A DNA stretch of 64,000 nucleotides. Source: Cinclus cinclus. Its lineage: Eukaryota > Chordata > Aves > Passeriformes > Cinclidae. Numbering within the stretch: the stretch's first letter is position 1; each line of letters begins with the position of its first letter. Both the position numbers and the translations under genes were made by a program. Of this stretch, positions 1 through 12,668 are shown piece by piece. The stretch is from contig NC_085046.1 in assembly GCF_963662255.1 (NCBI RefSeq), positions 21,471,620-21,535,619 on the forward strand, read 5' to 3'. The notes beneath the pieces were generated by a model, which worked only from the letters and a program-made list of their open reading frames with translations, searched no databases and was not told the DNA's origin.

Positions 1-25
1 ATACATACACACACACACACACACC
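1..25. repeat. (CA)n microsatellite at window edge
   Basis: Alternating A and C from about base 5 to 25, preceded by ATAC units. The tract starts at the window boundary, so its true length is unknown. Confidence 0.9.
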
Positions 26-3000
26 ATTAATAAAGTTGGCCTAGAATATAAGCTTCCTTTTCTTCAGAGCTCCCTGGATTTTGGCTTGTGACGTTTTCAA
101 AGTTGTAGTATTTCTTCCAAAAATAATATTAAGCATTTGGTTATTTTAAAAATTTTAAATTTGTTATGATTGTTTGTTTATTTGGTCTGAAAATTATGGC
201 AATAATAAAGATTATCTTCATTGTTTGATGTATTTGGGTATGCTCTTATGTGATAAACACATACCTTGATGGCCTTTCTAGTTTTGCCCTGATCAAAAGT
301 GGGTGAAACTGTAACTTACAACTTCTGAGCAGAAGATTGCCAAAGAAAGAAACTGGCTCTTTTTCAGATCCTGGTATTCATTCATGACTTAAAATTAATC
401 CAGTGCTATAATCAATTGCTTTATCAACCTGCAAATCCTGTAATTACATACTCTAATCTAGATGCAGTTTCCCAGGATGCTTTTTCCTCTTTAATTTGTT
501 GTTTGCTGTCTCTTCAAATATTCTTCTGTTTTGTTTGCTTTTGAAGCTTTTAACATTGTCTGCTCTCTGCACCTTGATTTGATTTTTCAAATCAGTTTTC
601 ATGAGCATATTTATCTCTAAGGCATATTTCCTCTTGCTACTCATTCATCCAATCCTTGTTTACTTATATTGTGTATATTAAATTAATAAATAAAGCTAAT
701 ATAGTCATCCATGCCTCATTGCTATTTCTGGATCTTTTGTGCTGTTTCTCACGTGCTTGGTTTTCAGCATTTTCATTGGGTGCAAACATAAATATTCAAG
801 GGTATTTTCTCTCTGTCTGCAGACCAGTGAGTATAAATAATATTTTATAAGTTTATAAGTTACCTATCAAATCTTTCAGTTAATTGGAAAAAAAATCTAA
901 AACAACAGTAGTCAACAATTAGACCATTCCGAACAATTTAATCAAACCTCCCGGTATTATAATATTCTAATTAAAATTTGTTAAAATTTCTTCTTATTAT
1001 GGAACATTTGAAAGAACTGTTTTATCTTTATGGGGTAATAGCACAAATATTGGAGAATTATCCTTTCAGAATTAAGGAAAAGGATTTCAAAATAATGCAA
1101 AATGTCAGGTGCTCTTTCTTCAATGTGAATGAAAAGCTATCAACTCTCAGGGCTCAGTTCACCTTCTTTGCTTTCAAGTATTACTTCCATGTGAAAAAAT
1201 TATGCTCTCAGTCCTTGGGTCTGAAAGCCAGCTACAAAGGGATAGAGAAACTGTTTTAGCTTGTGGTTCCCTTCTCCAAATCAAACTAGCTCAAAATGTC
1301 AGTGCCTCCAAAGTAAGCCAGTCTGTTCCTCATTCTTAAAAAAACCATCCCATTCTAGGGATAATCTGTTCACCTGAATCCTCAAGATAAGATGTTCCAG
1401 GAATTTGAGATTTAGCATTTAAGATTTATATGACAACTAGCCTTAAAAAAGTCCCAGAAAATCACCAATAATATTGGAAATTTACATGTTCTTCATATAT
1501 TTTCAATAATAACATTTTAATTCCAGATAATAGTAAGCAAACTGTTTAAGACGGTTTTTCCATATACTCTCCACTCAAGGCTAGATTGAATAATGATTGT
1601 TTCTGTATAGGAACTATTTTTTTTCCATTTCAATATTAGATATTCCTAAGTGTAAAATACCTGAGCCTGGGATAATTGGATTGTAGTACTGCCACCCTGG
1701 AATGGCTAAAATTTCCTGACAGAAAACTCTATTCACATGGAGTTTAAAATGTTTGCTCCATATATAATATACTAAAACTGCAAACAGAATGATACTTTAT
1801 GGTACTTGTAGTGATTTGAAGATATGAAGTACCTAAGTTCAACAAGGGTTTTATGGAATGTTAATTTTTAAGCCTGTCGGGATCTCAGCAAGAGAAAACA
1901 TTAAAACAACCTGTTGCACTGTTCAGATATCCTTTGCCCCATCAGAAGATCACGAAATAACACCAGACTATGGTGGTGATCTTTTTTAAAATTTACAGTT
2001 ATGTTGCTGTCTCTGAGGGTCATCACTTTGTCAAGAGGGAGCTGGTGGAAGAAATGCAGTCCCTGAGCCCAGGCTCAGTCCCCTGGGCACTGTTCTTGTG
2101 CAGCAGGGGGGAGTGGTGCCCTGCCAAGACCTGCCCTGGTCACCTTTGGACCCCCACACCAAACACAAGCCTTAGTCAAACTGTTCACATAGTGCAGTGG
2201 AGAGAGTGGCTGGAGGAACATCTCTGTAGAAGAGGATGAATGAGATTTTCCTTGATGCTCTGTGGCTCTACTTAAAGCATCTGAAGTGCTGTAGTGCATC
2301 GTGTCTACACATGGTCATTTTTAAAAATCTAATTTATTGGGATCTAATGTCTTCATAGAAAGTCTCTTAGATTTCAGTTAATTCAGACATCCAGTTATAA
2401 CTGCATTGCTACAATAATAATGGCTCTGCTGGCACGTGCTGGAAAATGTGTATGTTTCACTACATTACTGCAACACTGTTCTTATCTTTTCTCCTTCCAT
2501 GTCGCTTTTCATGACATTCATAGGAAGTTTTGGCACCTTTACCATGGTGCCAATTTTTTTAAAGCTTGATCTGTGAGTTCAAATTCATTGTTAAGAGACA
2601 AAATGTGATATTAGATTTGACAGTGTAAGTTTGTCTCCTGTGGTAAATCAAACTAAAAATCTATATTGAAAATATATTCAAGCTGTAAAAAGATGTGCTC
2701 AGAGCAAGGACACGGTGGTACTAAGGTTGTTGGGGAATATGCAGAAAGAGCTGGGTATTTTCTTCAGCCATTCATATCTGTCCTCTTAATGTAATAATAG
2801 GATGAAGAAAATTGGGTGCCTCACCAAAAGTCTTTCAATGAGTTAATGTCATAAGAAGATCTGTTTCAAATACAGTTCTGTGTCATTACTCTATCATATC
2901 TTTCCATAACTAAAATCCTTAACTATGTAGAAAGGTTCTGAATTATGACTATGTTTTCCTGCAGTTATTTTCTTTTCATTATAAATATTTAAAAAGAATT

Positions 3001-3924
3001 TGTGAAGAAAATATATATGTTCAACCATATATGCATTTGTGGGAATTTATTATTCGGTGGATAATTTCCATGAATATTTTAGCAAAACTCATACCAGAAA
3101 CTGCATATTCAGAGATCATGTATTTGGTGGTCTGTATTTAATAGACTGTTTTATTTTTTGCTAAATGTTGGGCAAAAATGGGGAAGCATAAAATGAAAAA
3201 TACTGCTTTCTTTTCAGTTTTTGCCTTGCATGGATTTCACCCCCTTTGAAAAGGCCAAAGTCTTCCCCTGGGAGGCTTGGAAAATAGAATGAGAAATACT
3301 GTTTATTAACTGCAGCCTTCTGTCTTTTGCATATGGTGCAAAAATAATAATTGCATTTATAACAGTTTTAGGAAAGACTTCAGCTAAAAATTAATCTGTT
3401 ACCTTCAAAATGTATTTTTCTGCTTCACTGTAAAACTGTAATTTACACTGAAATTGATTCTATTTTGACAGAGCATTTCTCCCAGTATTACACTGGATCC
3501 CCATCATCACAAGCTCTTGGCCAATATTTGATTTCACACACGTGAGTCCCTTTTGAGGTCATCTGTGTGTGTGAACTTAGGCATGCATAATTGTTTGCAC
3601 TTTTATGTGAATAATTCCCTGCTATGCAGGATGGTGACCTGGGATGTCTGGCTTGATCTGCTATCTAGAGAGTTTGCTGCTTGCTTGGAACTCAAATCCA
3701 GGATGTGGAGAGACTTCAGAGACTTTTCTGTTCTTAGGTCTCTGGCACCACTCTCTGGCAAAGATGTCTGGAGTGTATAAAGCATGACTACATGGCTCTG
3801 GGGTGAATTTTGAGGGTATGGAGGCACAGGTGGTCTATTGATCTTGTTACTGAGAGGAAAGAGCTTCAGGAAATCTTGAAATCTAACTGGCTGCACGACA
3901 GCTGTTGACACCAGATATTTAGGG
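26..3924. other. Unique A+T-rich DNA, no gene recognised
   Basis: I see no exon, RNA gene or named transposon here. Open frames are under 115 codons and low in information. A G+C-richer patch at about 1,990-2,250 holds an 89-codon frame on the plus strand and a 74-codon frame on the minus strand, neither like a known protein. A 16-bp near-palindrome (7-bp arms, CTGAGCC/GGCTCAG) lies at 2,063-2,078. A hairpin with 8-bp arms (TTGGCACC/GGTGCCAA) lies at 2,530-2,553. Confidence 0.5.
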
Positions 3925-3929
3925 GTATA

Positions 3930-4290
3930 TGACGAAGGGACCATCTTTGAGGATCATGGACTGCTAGGAAAATTAAAAACTGATAATCTCAGGTCATGGT
4001 GACAGGCAACAAGAAGGATTTGGGGCCCACAATGCAGTCAGCCTCACTTGACCTCTGGGAAGCTGATGGAGCTGATGGAAGCTGGAAAACCATTTCCAAA
4101 CATATGAAAAAGAGGGAAGTGACTGGAAGAAGTGAGCTAGGATTTATGAAGGGCAAATCAAGCTTAATCAATCTGATAGTCTTCTAAGATGAGGAGATGG
4201 ATGGGGGAAGAATAAGGGATGTTTTCTATCTTGACTTCAGCTAGACCTTTACCATCCTGACAGACAAGCTGCTGAAGTACAGACAAATGG
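3930..4290 (+). mobile_element. CR1-type LINE fragment, decayed reverse-transcriptase region
   Basis: Translation from 3,996 gives a run resembling the region just before and including the first catalytic block of CR1 ORF2 reverse transcriptase. It reads SKHMKKREVTG, then GFMKGKSSLINLIVF, then, after an in-frame TAA, VFYLDFS followed by TAG where CR1 normally has the KAFDTV stretch. The first of the catalytic aspartates (in YLDFS) is still visible. The piece covers only about 120 codons and has at least two stops, so it is a dead fragment without 5' or 3' ends. The sequence before 3,930 is not recognisable as CR1, so the left boundary is approximate. It is more diverged than the copies near 61 kb, which suggests an older insertion. 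Confidence 0.75.
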
Positions 4291-7200
4291 ATGGTATTTC
4301 TAGATACTTATAGTAAGTTTGGGTAAACACAAGCAAGTAGAAACACTGGAATACTTTGACAGTATTGAAATTGTATGTGAATAACTTGGATTTTCAGTGA
4401 TTCTTCCACAGGATCTTGTAGGATTTTATGTTATTTTCTTTGCAGCAACCTATTCTCCAAGATGTTCCCTGCCTCAAGATGTGTCTGTGGGATATTGCTG
4501 AGTTTGGGGATCATACAGGTCCAAGTATGGAGCAAAGTTCTGCCTGTGTCTGAAGACACACATTTGATGACATGTGACAGCTTTGCCTACCTTATTTATG
4601 CTCTGCATCCTAAATTTATCTGATATGCTGACACTATCTTTGGTATTTCTGGCTGTATCTTAATAATTTATGACTAGAAGAGACATGCTTCATCTTAATG
4701 GTCAGCTGTGGAAATAAGTGTGCTTAACTATCCCATCCTGGTAAGAAAATACCAGGATTTATGGTCTGGAGGACATAGAGATCCTCAGGTTATCTGGAGA
4801 CAGCTCACAGCAATATTCCAAGAAATGCCTTTTGTTCAGCCATAAAAGATTTAATTACATTCTCATTGCTGGAGATATGATGTTATTTTGCAAGTCTTTG
4901 AGGAAAATAGCAATTTTGGATTCCCTTCAAAGGTAAGGGAGTTTTCTACTACTATTATTATTATTACCATAATTTTACTGAAACTAGATTGACAATCAAA
5001 TTAGTCATGCTTGAAACCCTTATGTTGTTGATATGATGAATTCAACTATAGTATTTCAGCATAAAAGCTCCTAATTCACAGTCCAAACTCTGTCCTTAGC
5101 TTTTTTTTTTATTATTATTATTTTGTTACCACTGACATTTGAAAACTATGTTCTAAATTACAAAACACATTTCCTTCTTAGCCTGGTTTGGTGCATTTAA
5201 ATTAAGCCACCATCAGCTGGGACAGGGAACTCTGCTTTTTGCTGCATATTGGCAGAGGCCAATGAAGATACACATTTTTTATTTTTCACAAAACATGGAA
5301 CTAACTTGCCACTTAGTGTGCCGTGATACTAGTTGCTTTTTCCTTACCTACATTTGCTCCTTCAGATATGTATGTTGTTCAGAAGTTGCATTGAAGGAAT
5401 TTGTTGAATTTTTCAGAGGGATCGTGGAAAGTCTCAGGTGGCCTCATTGAATCTCAGTGATCTGCAAGATGGCCAGAACTTCCCCTCTCAGCTGGGCTGG
5501 AATATTGTGATACCAATTTTCTTGGTGGCACCTGAAGGGTTTTGGGTTCTCCAAGGTTTATTTTTCCTCTGCTTCTTTTATTTTTTCTTTGATCATCTTG
5601 TTACATGAAATCATAAAAGGCTTCATTGCCATATACTGAAATTTAAAATCTACTGTTAATTTACTTAACAGCAAGTCAAGACTCTTTTCCCAAAAGTATT
5701 CTGATGGATTGGTTGCTTTTGAGCTGACTTGAATCCCTTGTCCATTTACATGTGTTCAAGACTTGATGCATAAGAGTGTAGTGGATTTTTTCAGAACAAT
5801 CAGAATGATGTTTTCCTTTGGATTCTGCTACTTTCAGAGCCATAAATAATTTTATAGTGCTTTTAAAATATATTCATTTTTGATATTTGATTCCTTGTAT
5901 TTTTAGTCTGGCTAACCACAGAAAGTTGTCTTGATAAAATAGAGGTTGCCTGCCTGTGTTCCAGGGTTCACATGCTAGGGGGTTTGGTAATGGTGGATAA
6001 TTTCATCAGCTGCTTTCAAGTGTCCTACCTACTTGTGGATGTTATGATTTGCAGTGGGTGGTATCATCAACAGTATTAACACTGAGTTCCTGTTCTGAGT
6101 TTATTGTTGTGGAAGACAAATGAAATCTGCCCTTTGTCTGCCTTTAATACAAGCTTCAAATACAAGCTTCCAATTCCTTTAGGTTGTCATTGTGCACCTG
6201 CAGCAGTCAGAAGATATAAGAGACTGTTCAGTTTACTTTGCACTGTTAGTGCCAGACTTGGCCGCGCTTTACTGGCATTTGGATTTCTGTCAGCTCTGTG
6301 TGTACTCCCTCTGTGAGGAGATCCAACTCTATCTAGTACTTGAGGGCTTCTTTAACCCAAATCTGTGCTCTACCTGTGTTCTGCCTCTGAGTAGGATTCT
6401 GCCCTTAAGCCTGTTTTAGGCTGGTCACTTTCCAAAGCAAAATGACTCAGATATGAGCTTGAACTTCTTGTCTAGAGGGTTCTTTTTAATTTAGTGCCTT
6501 TGTGAACAAACCTCTAAATTGTGGGGGTCTCATATTGATAAGCAGTCATAAAGTTTGATGTCCAAGCCAGGCTTTGAAGATATCTTTGATCTCTTCAACA
6601 TGTTCTTCATGTTTTAGCATTCCCAAATCCCTCTACTTACTTTGGACCTCAGTTTATTTCTTGTCCCTTTTTACAGACAGTTTCTTACTTTCATCAGAGA
6701 GCAATCAGCTGTGATTATTTGGTCATAGAATTGCTCACTTTGTTGGAGGCCAAATGTTCAGGGATCTCCTCCATTTTCTCTGGACAAAACATGAGAGGGT
6801 AGATGTTCTGTAGTTTAAAAACATGGCACTTAACGTGAAGGTCTCCAGAAACCTTCACAACCAGTAGCATGCCTGCTGCCAGGGGGATGTGTAGCCTTTG
6901 GTCATGCTTTATAGTCTCCTTTAATTGTTTGGTTTTGAGGTTTTTTTTTAGAGTCCAAAACCCTAGTTTTGAAAAAACTGAAATTTATCACTCTGAGTCA
7001 TAGTGGGAAATGTCTTACTGAGTGGATGATTAGACAAATTTTAGGCTCTGTCCCTTGGGTATATTTAGAAATTATTTTTGGGCTGGACTCTGTGACTTAT
7101 AGTATGGAAGACAGCAGCCAGAGGATCATTCAGTGGCCTTAATTAATCAGAATGTCGACCTAGATTATCTAAGAATGCCATGTGCATTTAAAAAAGAGAT

Positions 7201-8108
7201 TAACCTCTAGTAAAATGTAAAAACTTTATTTTAGACACATCTTAAACCATTCTGTTTCAGCCCATACTTCTTTAATGCCAGTGCAGTGAACAATGCTGGT
7301 GTAGTTTGAGAGAGCAAAATTTGACCTCCCATTTATTGCTTTATAACTCAATTGTAATTCAATTACCACCCTTTGTGTATGGTCTCTGTCATGTTTAATG
7401 CTTTAGAGCTGCGTGTGTTAAATTGTTATTCTAGAAATAATACAATTCTTGTTAGGTTTTTAAGCTAACCCCTTGCAGTAGAGCTCATTTTATATCAACA
7501 GGGCAGCAGATTTAATAAGTAGTTCTGACATTGACTAATATATTTTTCCTTCTTTTCCCCCCACTAATTTGATGGGGAAAACTATTGTAGCCTTTAAAAA
7601 ACTTGCTCAGCTTTAGCTGACTTTAAAGGTATGAGTAAACTGTCAAGTTTGGAACCAGAAGGGGATAAAGAGTTTTCATATTTGACTTGCAAATCAGGAA
7701 GACTGATGAGTGCTTTGAATAAGTATCCAGAATATCTGTGCAACAAAGAAATGGATAGACAAGATAAAAAATTAGTATCTACGCACAGCTGTGTCTAAAT
7801 TTCATGGCTGGAAGCTGTAGAGAACTGGGGTTGCAAAGAAGTCAAATATAGCTGGAGGAGAGTCATTGAAGCAGGCAGAAAAGGGTTGTAAGCCAAGTTT
7901 CCTACACAGAACCTACAGTCTAGGTTTGTTTAGACAGGTTCCTTGGAACTTCAGCAGTTAGCAAGAGTCAGCTGGCAAGAATACAGACTTACTGTAGGAC
8001 TACAGCCCATTTAGAAGAAAAGCATTCTGTAGAGCAGAGCACTACCTTTGAGTGAAGGAGTGAGGAATGAGGTTAATGACCCCACAGTGCTGAATAACAA
8101 CCAAATGT
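4291..8108. other. Unique A+T-rich DNA, no gene recognised
   Basis: No coding exon or RNA gene seen. Simple-sequence features are a short ATT run near 4,950, a T-run with ATT units near 5,101-5,122, and a 12-bp direct duplication (AATACAAGCTTC at 6,146-6,157 and 6,159-6,170). The longest open frames are about 60-75 codons and overlap one another in different frames, as expected by chance. Confidence 0.5.
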
Positions 8109-8250
8109 ACATAGAATCATAGAATGGTTTTGGTTGGAAAGGACCTTAAAGATCATCTAGTTCCAAACTCCTCACCATGGGCAAGGATGTCACTAGATCA
8201 GAATGCTCAAGGCCCCATCCAACCTGCCTTTGAGTGTTTTCAGGGATTGG
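8109..8250 (-). mobile_element. CR1 LINE, 3'-terminal fragment (antisense)
   Basis: On the plus strand it opens with ATAGAATCATAGAATGG, the reverse complement of the CR1 3' tail. It continues through the conserved 3' UTR, with blocks equivalent to AAGGACCTTAAAGATCATCTAG and CCATGGGCAAGGATG read in reverse orientation. It stops at about 8,250 near CAGGGATTGGGA, so only some 140 bp of the 3' end are present. This is the usual result of 5' truncation during target-primed reverse transcription. No ORF2 sequence remains. Confidence 0.92.
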
Positions 8251-11024
8251 GAATATATATATGGAACAGATGCTAAATTACAAAGTTTCATAAAATGCCC
8301 ACATTCATGTTAAGTTGTGGTTTGGGTGGCAAGATGAAGTTCTCAAGTCTTACTGTGAGGATTTTCTTTTGACAGATAATTTCAGTATTTAAAAAAAGAC
8401 CCTATATAGCAAGAGAACTTTGTTAGCTGATTGATTAATTGGTAACAACTTCCACTGACCACTTACAGAGTCCTAGTGCTTTTTGGGTGGTTATAACTCA
8501 AGATGACCTTTTCCTTTTTAATAGGTAGATAAGATATTGGATTAGTGGGATAGTGTTGATTCTTCTATGACTGCATTATAAATAAGTAGTTCTGAGAACT
8601 TGTAAGAGCATTGAAGCCTGGGCATTTTGACCTGGAGAATCCACCAGACTTATCCTTCTTCCAGCTCATGTGTCCATCTTTTTAAGGATTCTAATGTTAA
8701 TGTCCAAAAATATCAGTGACTTGATTCAGGTTAAAACTAACTTTTTTTTTTTTTTTTTTTTTGACCAGATCTAATTTTTTCTGGCCATATCTAATTCTAC
8801 TAAGATTCACTCCTAGATCACAGTACAGCTTCACAATTACTTTTTCCAGCACAAAAATGTGGGAGAACTGGGAATGAGGATGTAGGATTCTTGCAGGGGT
8901 GTTGCAGGCCTTGGAACCTCCAGGCATCCTTCTCATGCAAACCTCAAGCCACAAACAGCTGGAAAAAATGCTTTACTGGACTGGCTTGTTCCTATATGGC
9001 CAAAAACTTTTCCAGATTCCTCACAGAAAGGGGAATGCTTTTCTGTCTTTTCACAGGACAGAACCTCAAGTGAGGGAATTCTCACTGCCCAGCTCTGAAG
9101 GCTCTGGAGATCACCTAGGTGTCTAGAGCAGCCTAGAAGCTATGATGTGTGGTGTCTCAAAGAACAATTTACATCAAAAATAATATTGAGAGATACCCAC
9201 ATTACAAACATGATAAAATAAATGGCAACAAAATTATTGTTATTGTCATGCTTCCATAAATCAGAACAGAACTGAGACTATATTCAGCTTTAGTTTGGGC
9301 ATTTTCTGGCTGTGGGATTAAACTGTGTATGCAGCAATATGATGCTCTACAGCACTTAATATGCTACAGTCTGATTCATTACTATAGAAAAATACCCAGG
9401 AGAAAGGATCAAATTAGTTTCTATTTTAATATCTATTTGCATTTTCCTGGAATGGTAATGAATACATATAGATTCACTGCTTTGATTGTAATAAGCTATT
9501 TTTTCATTAGAACTTATACTGTCAGGAAATTGGTGTTATTGATTCCTGGGTATTGTCTCCAACAGCAGGCAATATGGAATATATTTAAAACAAGGTGCTT
9601 CCAATTATTTATCCATGAAAAACTAATGAAAAAATTTAAAAAAATTAAACATTATGATAATTTGTATTATTAAAATCCTTTCATTTCTAATTGTCTATGC
9701 AAGTATAGAATAGATATGGAAAAAGAAGTCAATATGAAACCTTTTTTCCAGATCTTTTGCTATTCAGTCACAGTACAATAGTTCTTAAACTGAATTATTG
9801 CATATAGCTTTTACATAACTCTGGGATTTTATCAACAGTATCTGTTTATAACTAAGCTTTTTATTGAGCCTTGAAATTCTGAGCACATGTAGATTTTGTT
9901 GCAAACATAAGAGTTCTTAACAATGCATTTGACATAAAAATTTCCATTCATATTATGGTTCCCATGGTCTATCATCTGGCTGAAACAATAGTGTGAAACT
10001 CTTTTTAGAGGTTAAGAAGTAGCTGATTATATTAGTGAGTGATAGGTGAAGTCAAGCAGCCACAGCTAAAAGCAAATAAGATTTCAGTTTGCAGTAGGAT
10101 TTCTTATGTGGCTTGAGTGGATAGGAGATTCCCTGTGAAGTGTAGCCATGATTAGAAATGCTCTTTTAAAAGATAGCAATAGTATGCGTGTTTCAGGTTG
10201 TGCTTTCTCTGATACATCAGCTTTTGGTATAAAAACTTAGTTATTTTAACAAAGTGATTTGACAGGAATGCAGCTGTGGTACACAGGAAATGACTAAGTG
10301 CCCAAAACCTTGAAAATGAAGACATTATGTACAAAAATAATTAAAACATTTTAAGGTAGACCTCATGAAATAAAAATTGTTGCTAAATTTTTTCTTCACT
10401 GACTTAACTATATCTATTTAAAGAAAAATGATCTTAAGCCGTGTATCATCTTAGGACATGTTGACTTGATTATTAACCAAGATACTGTAAAACTATAAAT
10501 GTATAATATGACTTTATGGTATAGAACACTTATTCTGGTTATAGACAGAAATTCTGTGAGTTTAAAGTTAAATTTTCCAACACTGAAATGCATACACTAT
10601 TCATGAATTATCAAAAGGAAATAAGTGGTGGTGAACATGGTAATTTATAATATAATCAACCCTTCAAACCTGCATATGCAAGAAGAATTAAACAGCTCCT
10701 CATTAAAAAGGAATAAGCAACTATATGCAATTAACCATAGTCACGATCTAGTTAAGAAAACCCTGTAGGCCCATGTTTACCTTTCATAGGTATTTAGTTT
10801 CACAGTTATTTAACAGAGAACATAAATGTTCTTTAAAGTATGCCTGTAGATAGTTTTTCTGGATATTTTTCTCTGTGCAGACTCAAAAATTCTGGAGTGC
10901 AGTTTCTAGGGAATGATTGCCATGACTAGACCTTCAAAGGTCATGCTCTGATGGAGTTGGGTATTATGGAAGATATGAGTCAAGTAAGGAGCAAAAGTAG
11001 ATTCCTGAACTTTAAAAAAAGTAA
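8251..11024. other. Unique A+T-rich DNA, no gene recognised
   Basis: A 21-base T run lies at 8,742-8,762. The longest frame is 114 codons on the plus strand at 9,329-9,673. Its composition (I, K, F, Y-rich) is what A+T-rich non-coding DNA gives, and no domain is visible. An interrupted palindrome with 6-bp arms (GACCTT/AAGGTC) lies at 10,929-10,942. Confidence 0.5.
8742..8762. repeat. Poly(T) homopolymer
   Basis: Twenty-one consecutive T on the plus strand. No retroposed gene or SINE body is recognisable on either side, so I do not read it as a retrocopy tail. Confidence 0.9.
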
Positions 11025-12331
11025 ACTTTCAGCTCTTCAAGGAGATAATCAATAGAATTCCATAGTAGACTTTCTTTAGGGACAAGGAATCAGAACAGAG
11101 CTGGCAGATCTTTAAGGAAGTCTTCCATAGAGTATACGAGCTGACAAACCCCAGGAGCAAGAAATCAGGCGAGGAAGGCAAGAGATGGGAAAGGCTGAGT
11201 AGGGACCTGCTCGTCAGAATAACGGGAAAGCAGCAAATGCACAGGCAGTTCAAGCTAGAATAAGTGGCCTGGGGAGAGCACTGAGGAGAAGTTTGGTTGT
11301 GTAAGGATGGGGTGAAGAAGGCCAATGCAAAGGTGGAACTAATCCTGGCAAAAGACACAAAGAATAAAGGAAAGGCTTCTACAGATATGCTAACCAGAAA
11401 AGGAAGGTCAGAGAAGGTTTACCTCCCAGTAATGGACACTAGTAAACTGATAACAATGGATGAGAAATCTGCCTTAGTCTGCACTAGCAAACTCTTCCCA
11501 TACCTCTTGAGTGGATGAACAACAGGATGGGGAATGGGGGAGCAAAGTTACCCACACTGTAAATAAGGATCAGGTTTGTGACCACCTGAACAACCTGAAC
11601 AAACCATGGGAACCCCTGAGATACATTCCAGAGTCCTGAGAGGATTAGTTGATGGAGTTGCCAAGCCATTCTCCATGATACTTGAAAAGTCATGGCAGTC
11701 AGGTGAAGTCCCAGGTGACTGGAAAAAGGGAAGAGTTGCCATTTTCAAAAATGGTAGAAAGGAGGACCCTGGTAACTACTGACTTGTCAACCTCACCTTT
11801 GTGCCTGGTAAAATCATGTAACAAATCCTCCCAGAAGCTGTGCTCAGGCACATGGGACAAGGAGGTGATCCAAGGCAGCAACTCTTGTGGGCCAAAACAA
11901 CGCTGTGCTCTTTGGGATCCCACCTGAAGCCCTGCACCCAGGTCTGGGATGCCCAGCTCAAGAAGGACATGGACCTGTTAGAGCGAGTCCGTAGGAGGCC
12001 ACCAAGATGGTCACAGGGATAAAGCACCTCTCATATGAAAAAAGACTGAGAGAATTGGGATTGTTTAGCCAGGAAAAGAGAAGGCTATGGGGTTATCTGA
12101 TTGTGGCCTTCCAGGACATGAAGGGAGCTTACTAGAGAGATGGAGAAAGACTGTACAAGAGGGAGTGACAGGACAAGGGGAAGAGGATTTAAACTGAAAG
12201 AGAATATGTTTAAATTAGATACTAGGAAGAACTTCTTTACAGTGGGGGTGGTGAGGCACTGGATCAGAAGAGTTGGAACTAGATTATCTTTTGTATTTCC
12301 TTGCAACACAAAACATTCTGTGATTCAATGA
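11025..12331 (+). mobile_element. CR1 LINE, 5'-truncated and internally deleted
   Basis: The copy opens in ORF2 between the endonuclease and reverse transcriptase. Reading from 11,675 gives SWQSGEVPGDWKKG, FKNGRKEDPGNY, a stop, LTFVPGKIM, a stop, then EAVLRHM, which is the start of the CR1 RT domain. At about 11,880-11,935 the reading jumps to the C-terminal part (LKKDMDLLERV), so the RT palm with its catalytic aspartates is absent; roughly a kilobase is missing compared with a full CR1. The C-terminal block then runs to [15 protein letters not shown] at about 12,250. A second gap follows, because the text passes straight into the last part of the 3' UTR (GTTGGAACTAGATTATCTTTT). The copy ends in the CR1-like tail CATTCTGTGATTC. 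Several stops and frameshifts make it non-functional. The left boundary is approximate. Confidence 0.88.
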
Positions 12332-12602
12332 CTAAAAATAATCTGGTCTGTAGAGGAGATGAATCCTTCTGCAGATACCTCTGTGAGGCCCCCTTGGTAT
12401 TTTCTTTGAGATAAGAAAAACTACTTAACCAGAATGACTAATGCTAGAAAAATGTAGACTCTCTCTTATCTTTTTAGAATATTATTGGTTAGATTTGATT
12501 TTTATATTTGGATGTCCTAAACAAAGAAATCTTATGTAGTTGGTTGAAGTGTGTTAACTCTGTATCCTGTTGGTTTACTTTTGATACCCTGCCCCCAAAC
12601 CG

Positions 12603-12609
12603 TATAAAA
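12603..12609 (+). promoter_or_regulatory. TATA box of the LTR
   Basis: TATAAAA lies 254 bp into the LTR. Transcription would start about 25-30 bp downstream if the promoter were still active; activity is not shown by sequence. Confidence 0.6.
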
Positions 12610-12662
12610 TTTCAAGTAGTGACCCATGTTTGGAGATTGCTGTGAGACACCCTTCATAGAGA

Positions 12663-12668
12663 AATAAA
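12663..12668 (+). promoter_or_regulatory. Poly(A) signal of the LTR
   Basis: AATAAA in the presumed R region, followed 17-45 bp later by a T/G-rich element. The spacing to the TATA box fits a short-R retroviral LTR. Confidence 0.6.

Noticed and set aside
2530..2560. Hairpin TTGGCACC/GGTGCCAA followed by a T run, like a bacterial intrinsic terminator
   Set aside because: The window is vertebrate nuclear DNA with CR1 elements; there is no bacterial gene upstream and such terminators are not relevant here.
8742..8762. Poly(T) as the tail of an antisense retrocopy
   Set aside because: No processed gene or SINE body follows on the expected side and no flanking duplication was found.
9329..9673. 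114-codon frame on the plus strand
   Set aside because: Composition follows A+T-rich codons (I, Y, F, K) and no family resemblance is seen.
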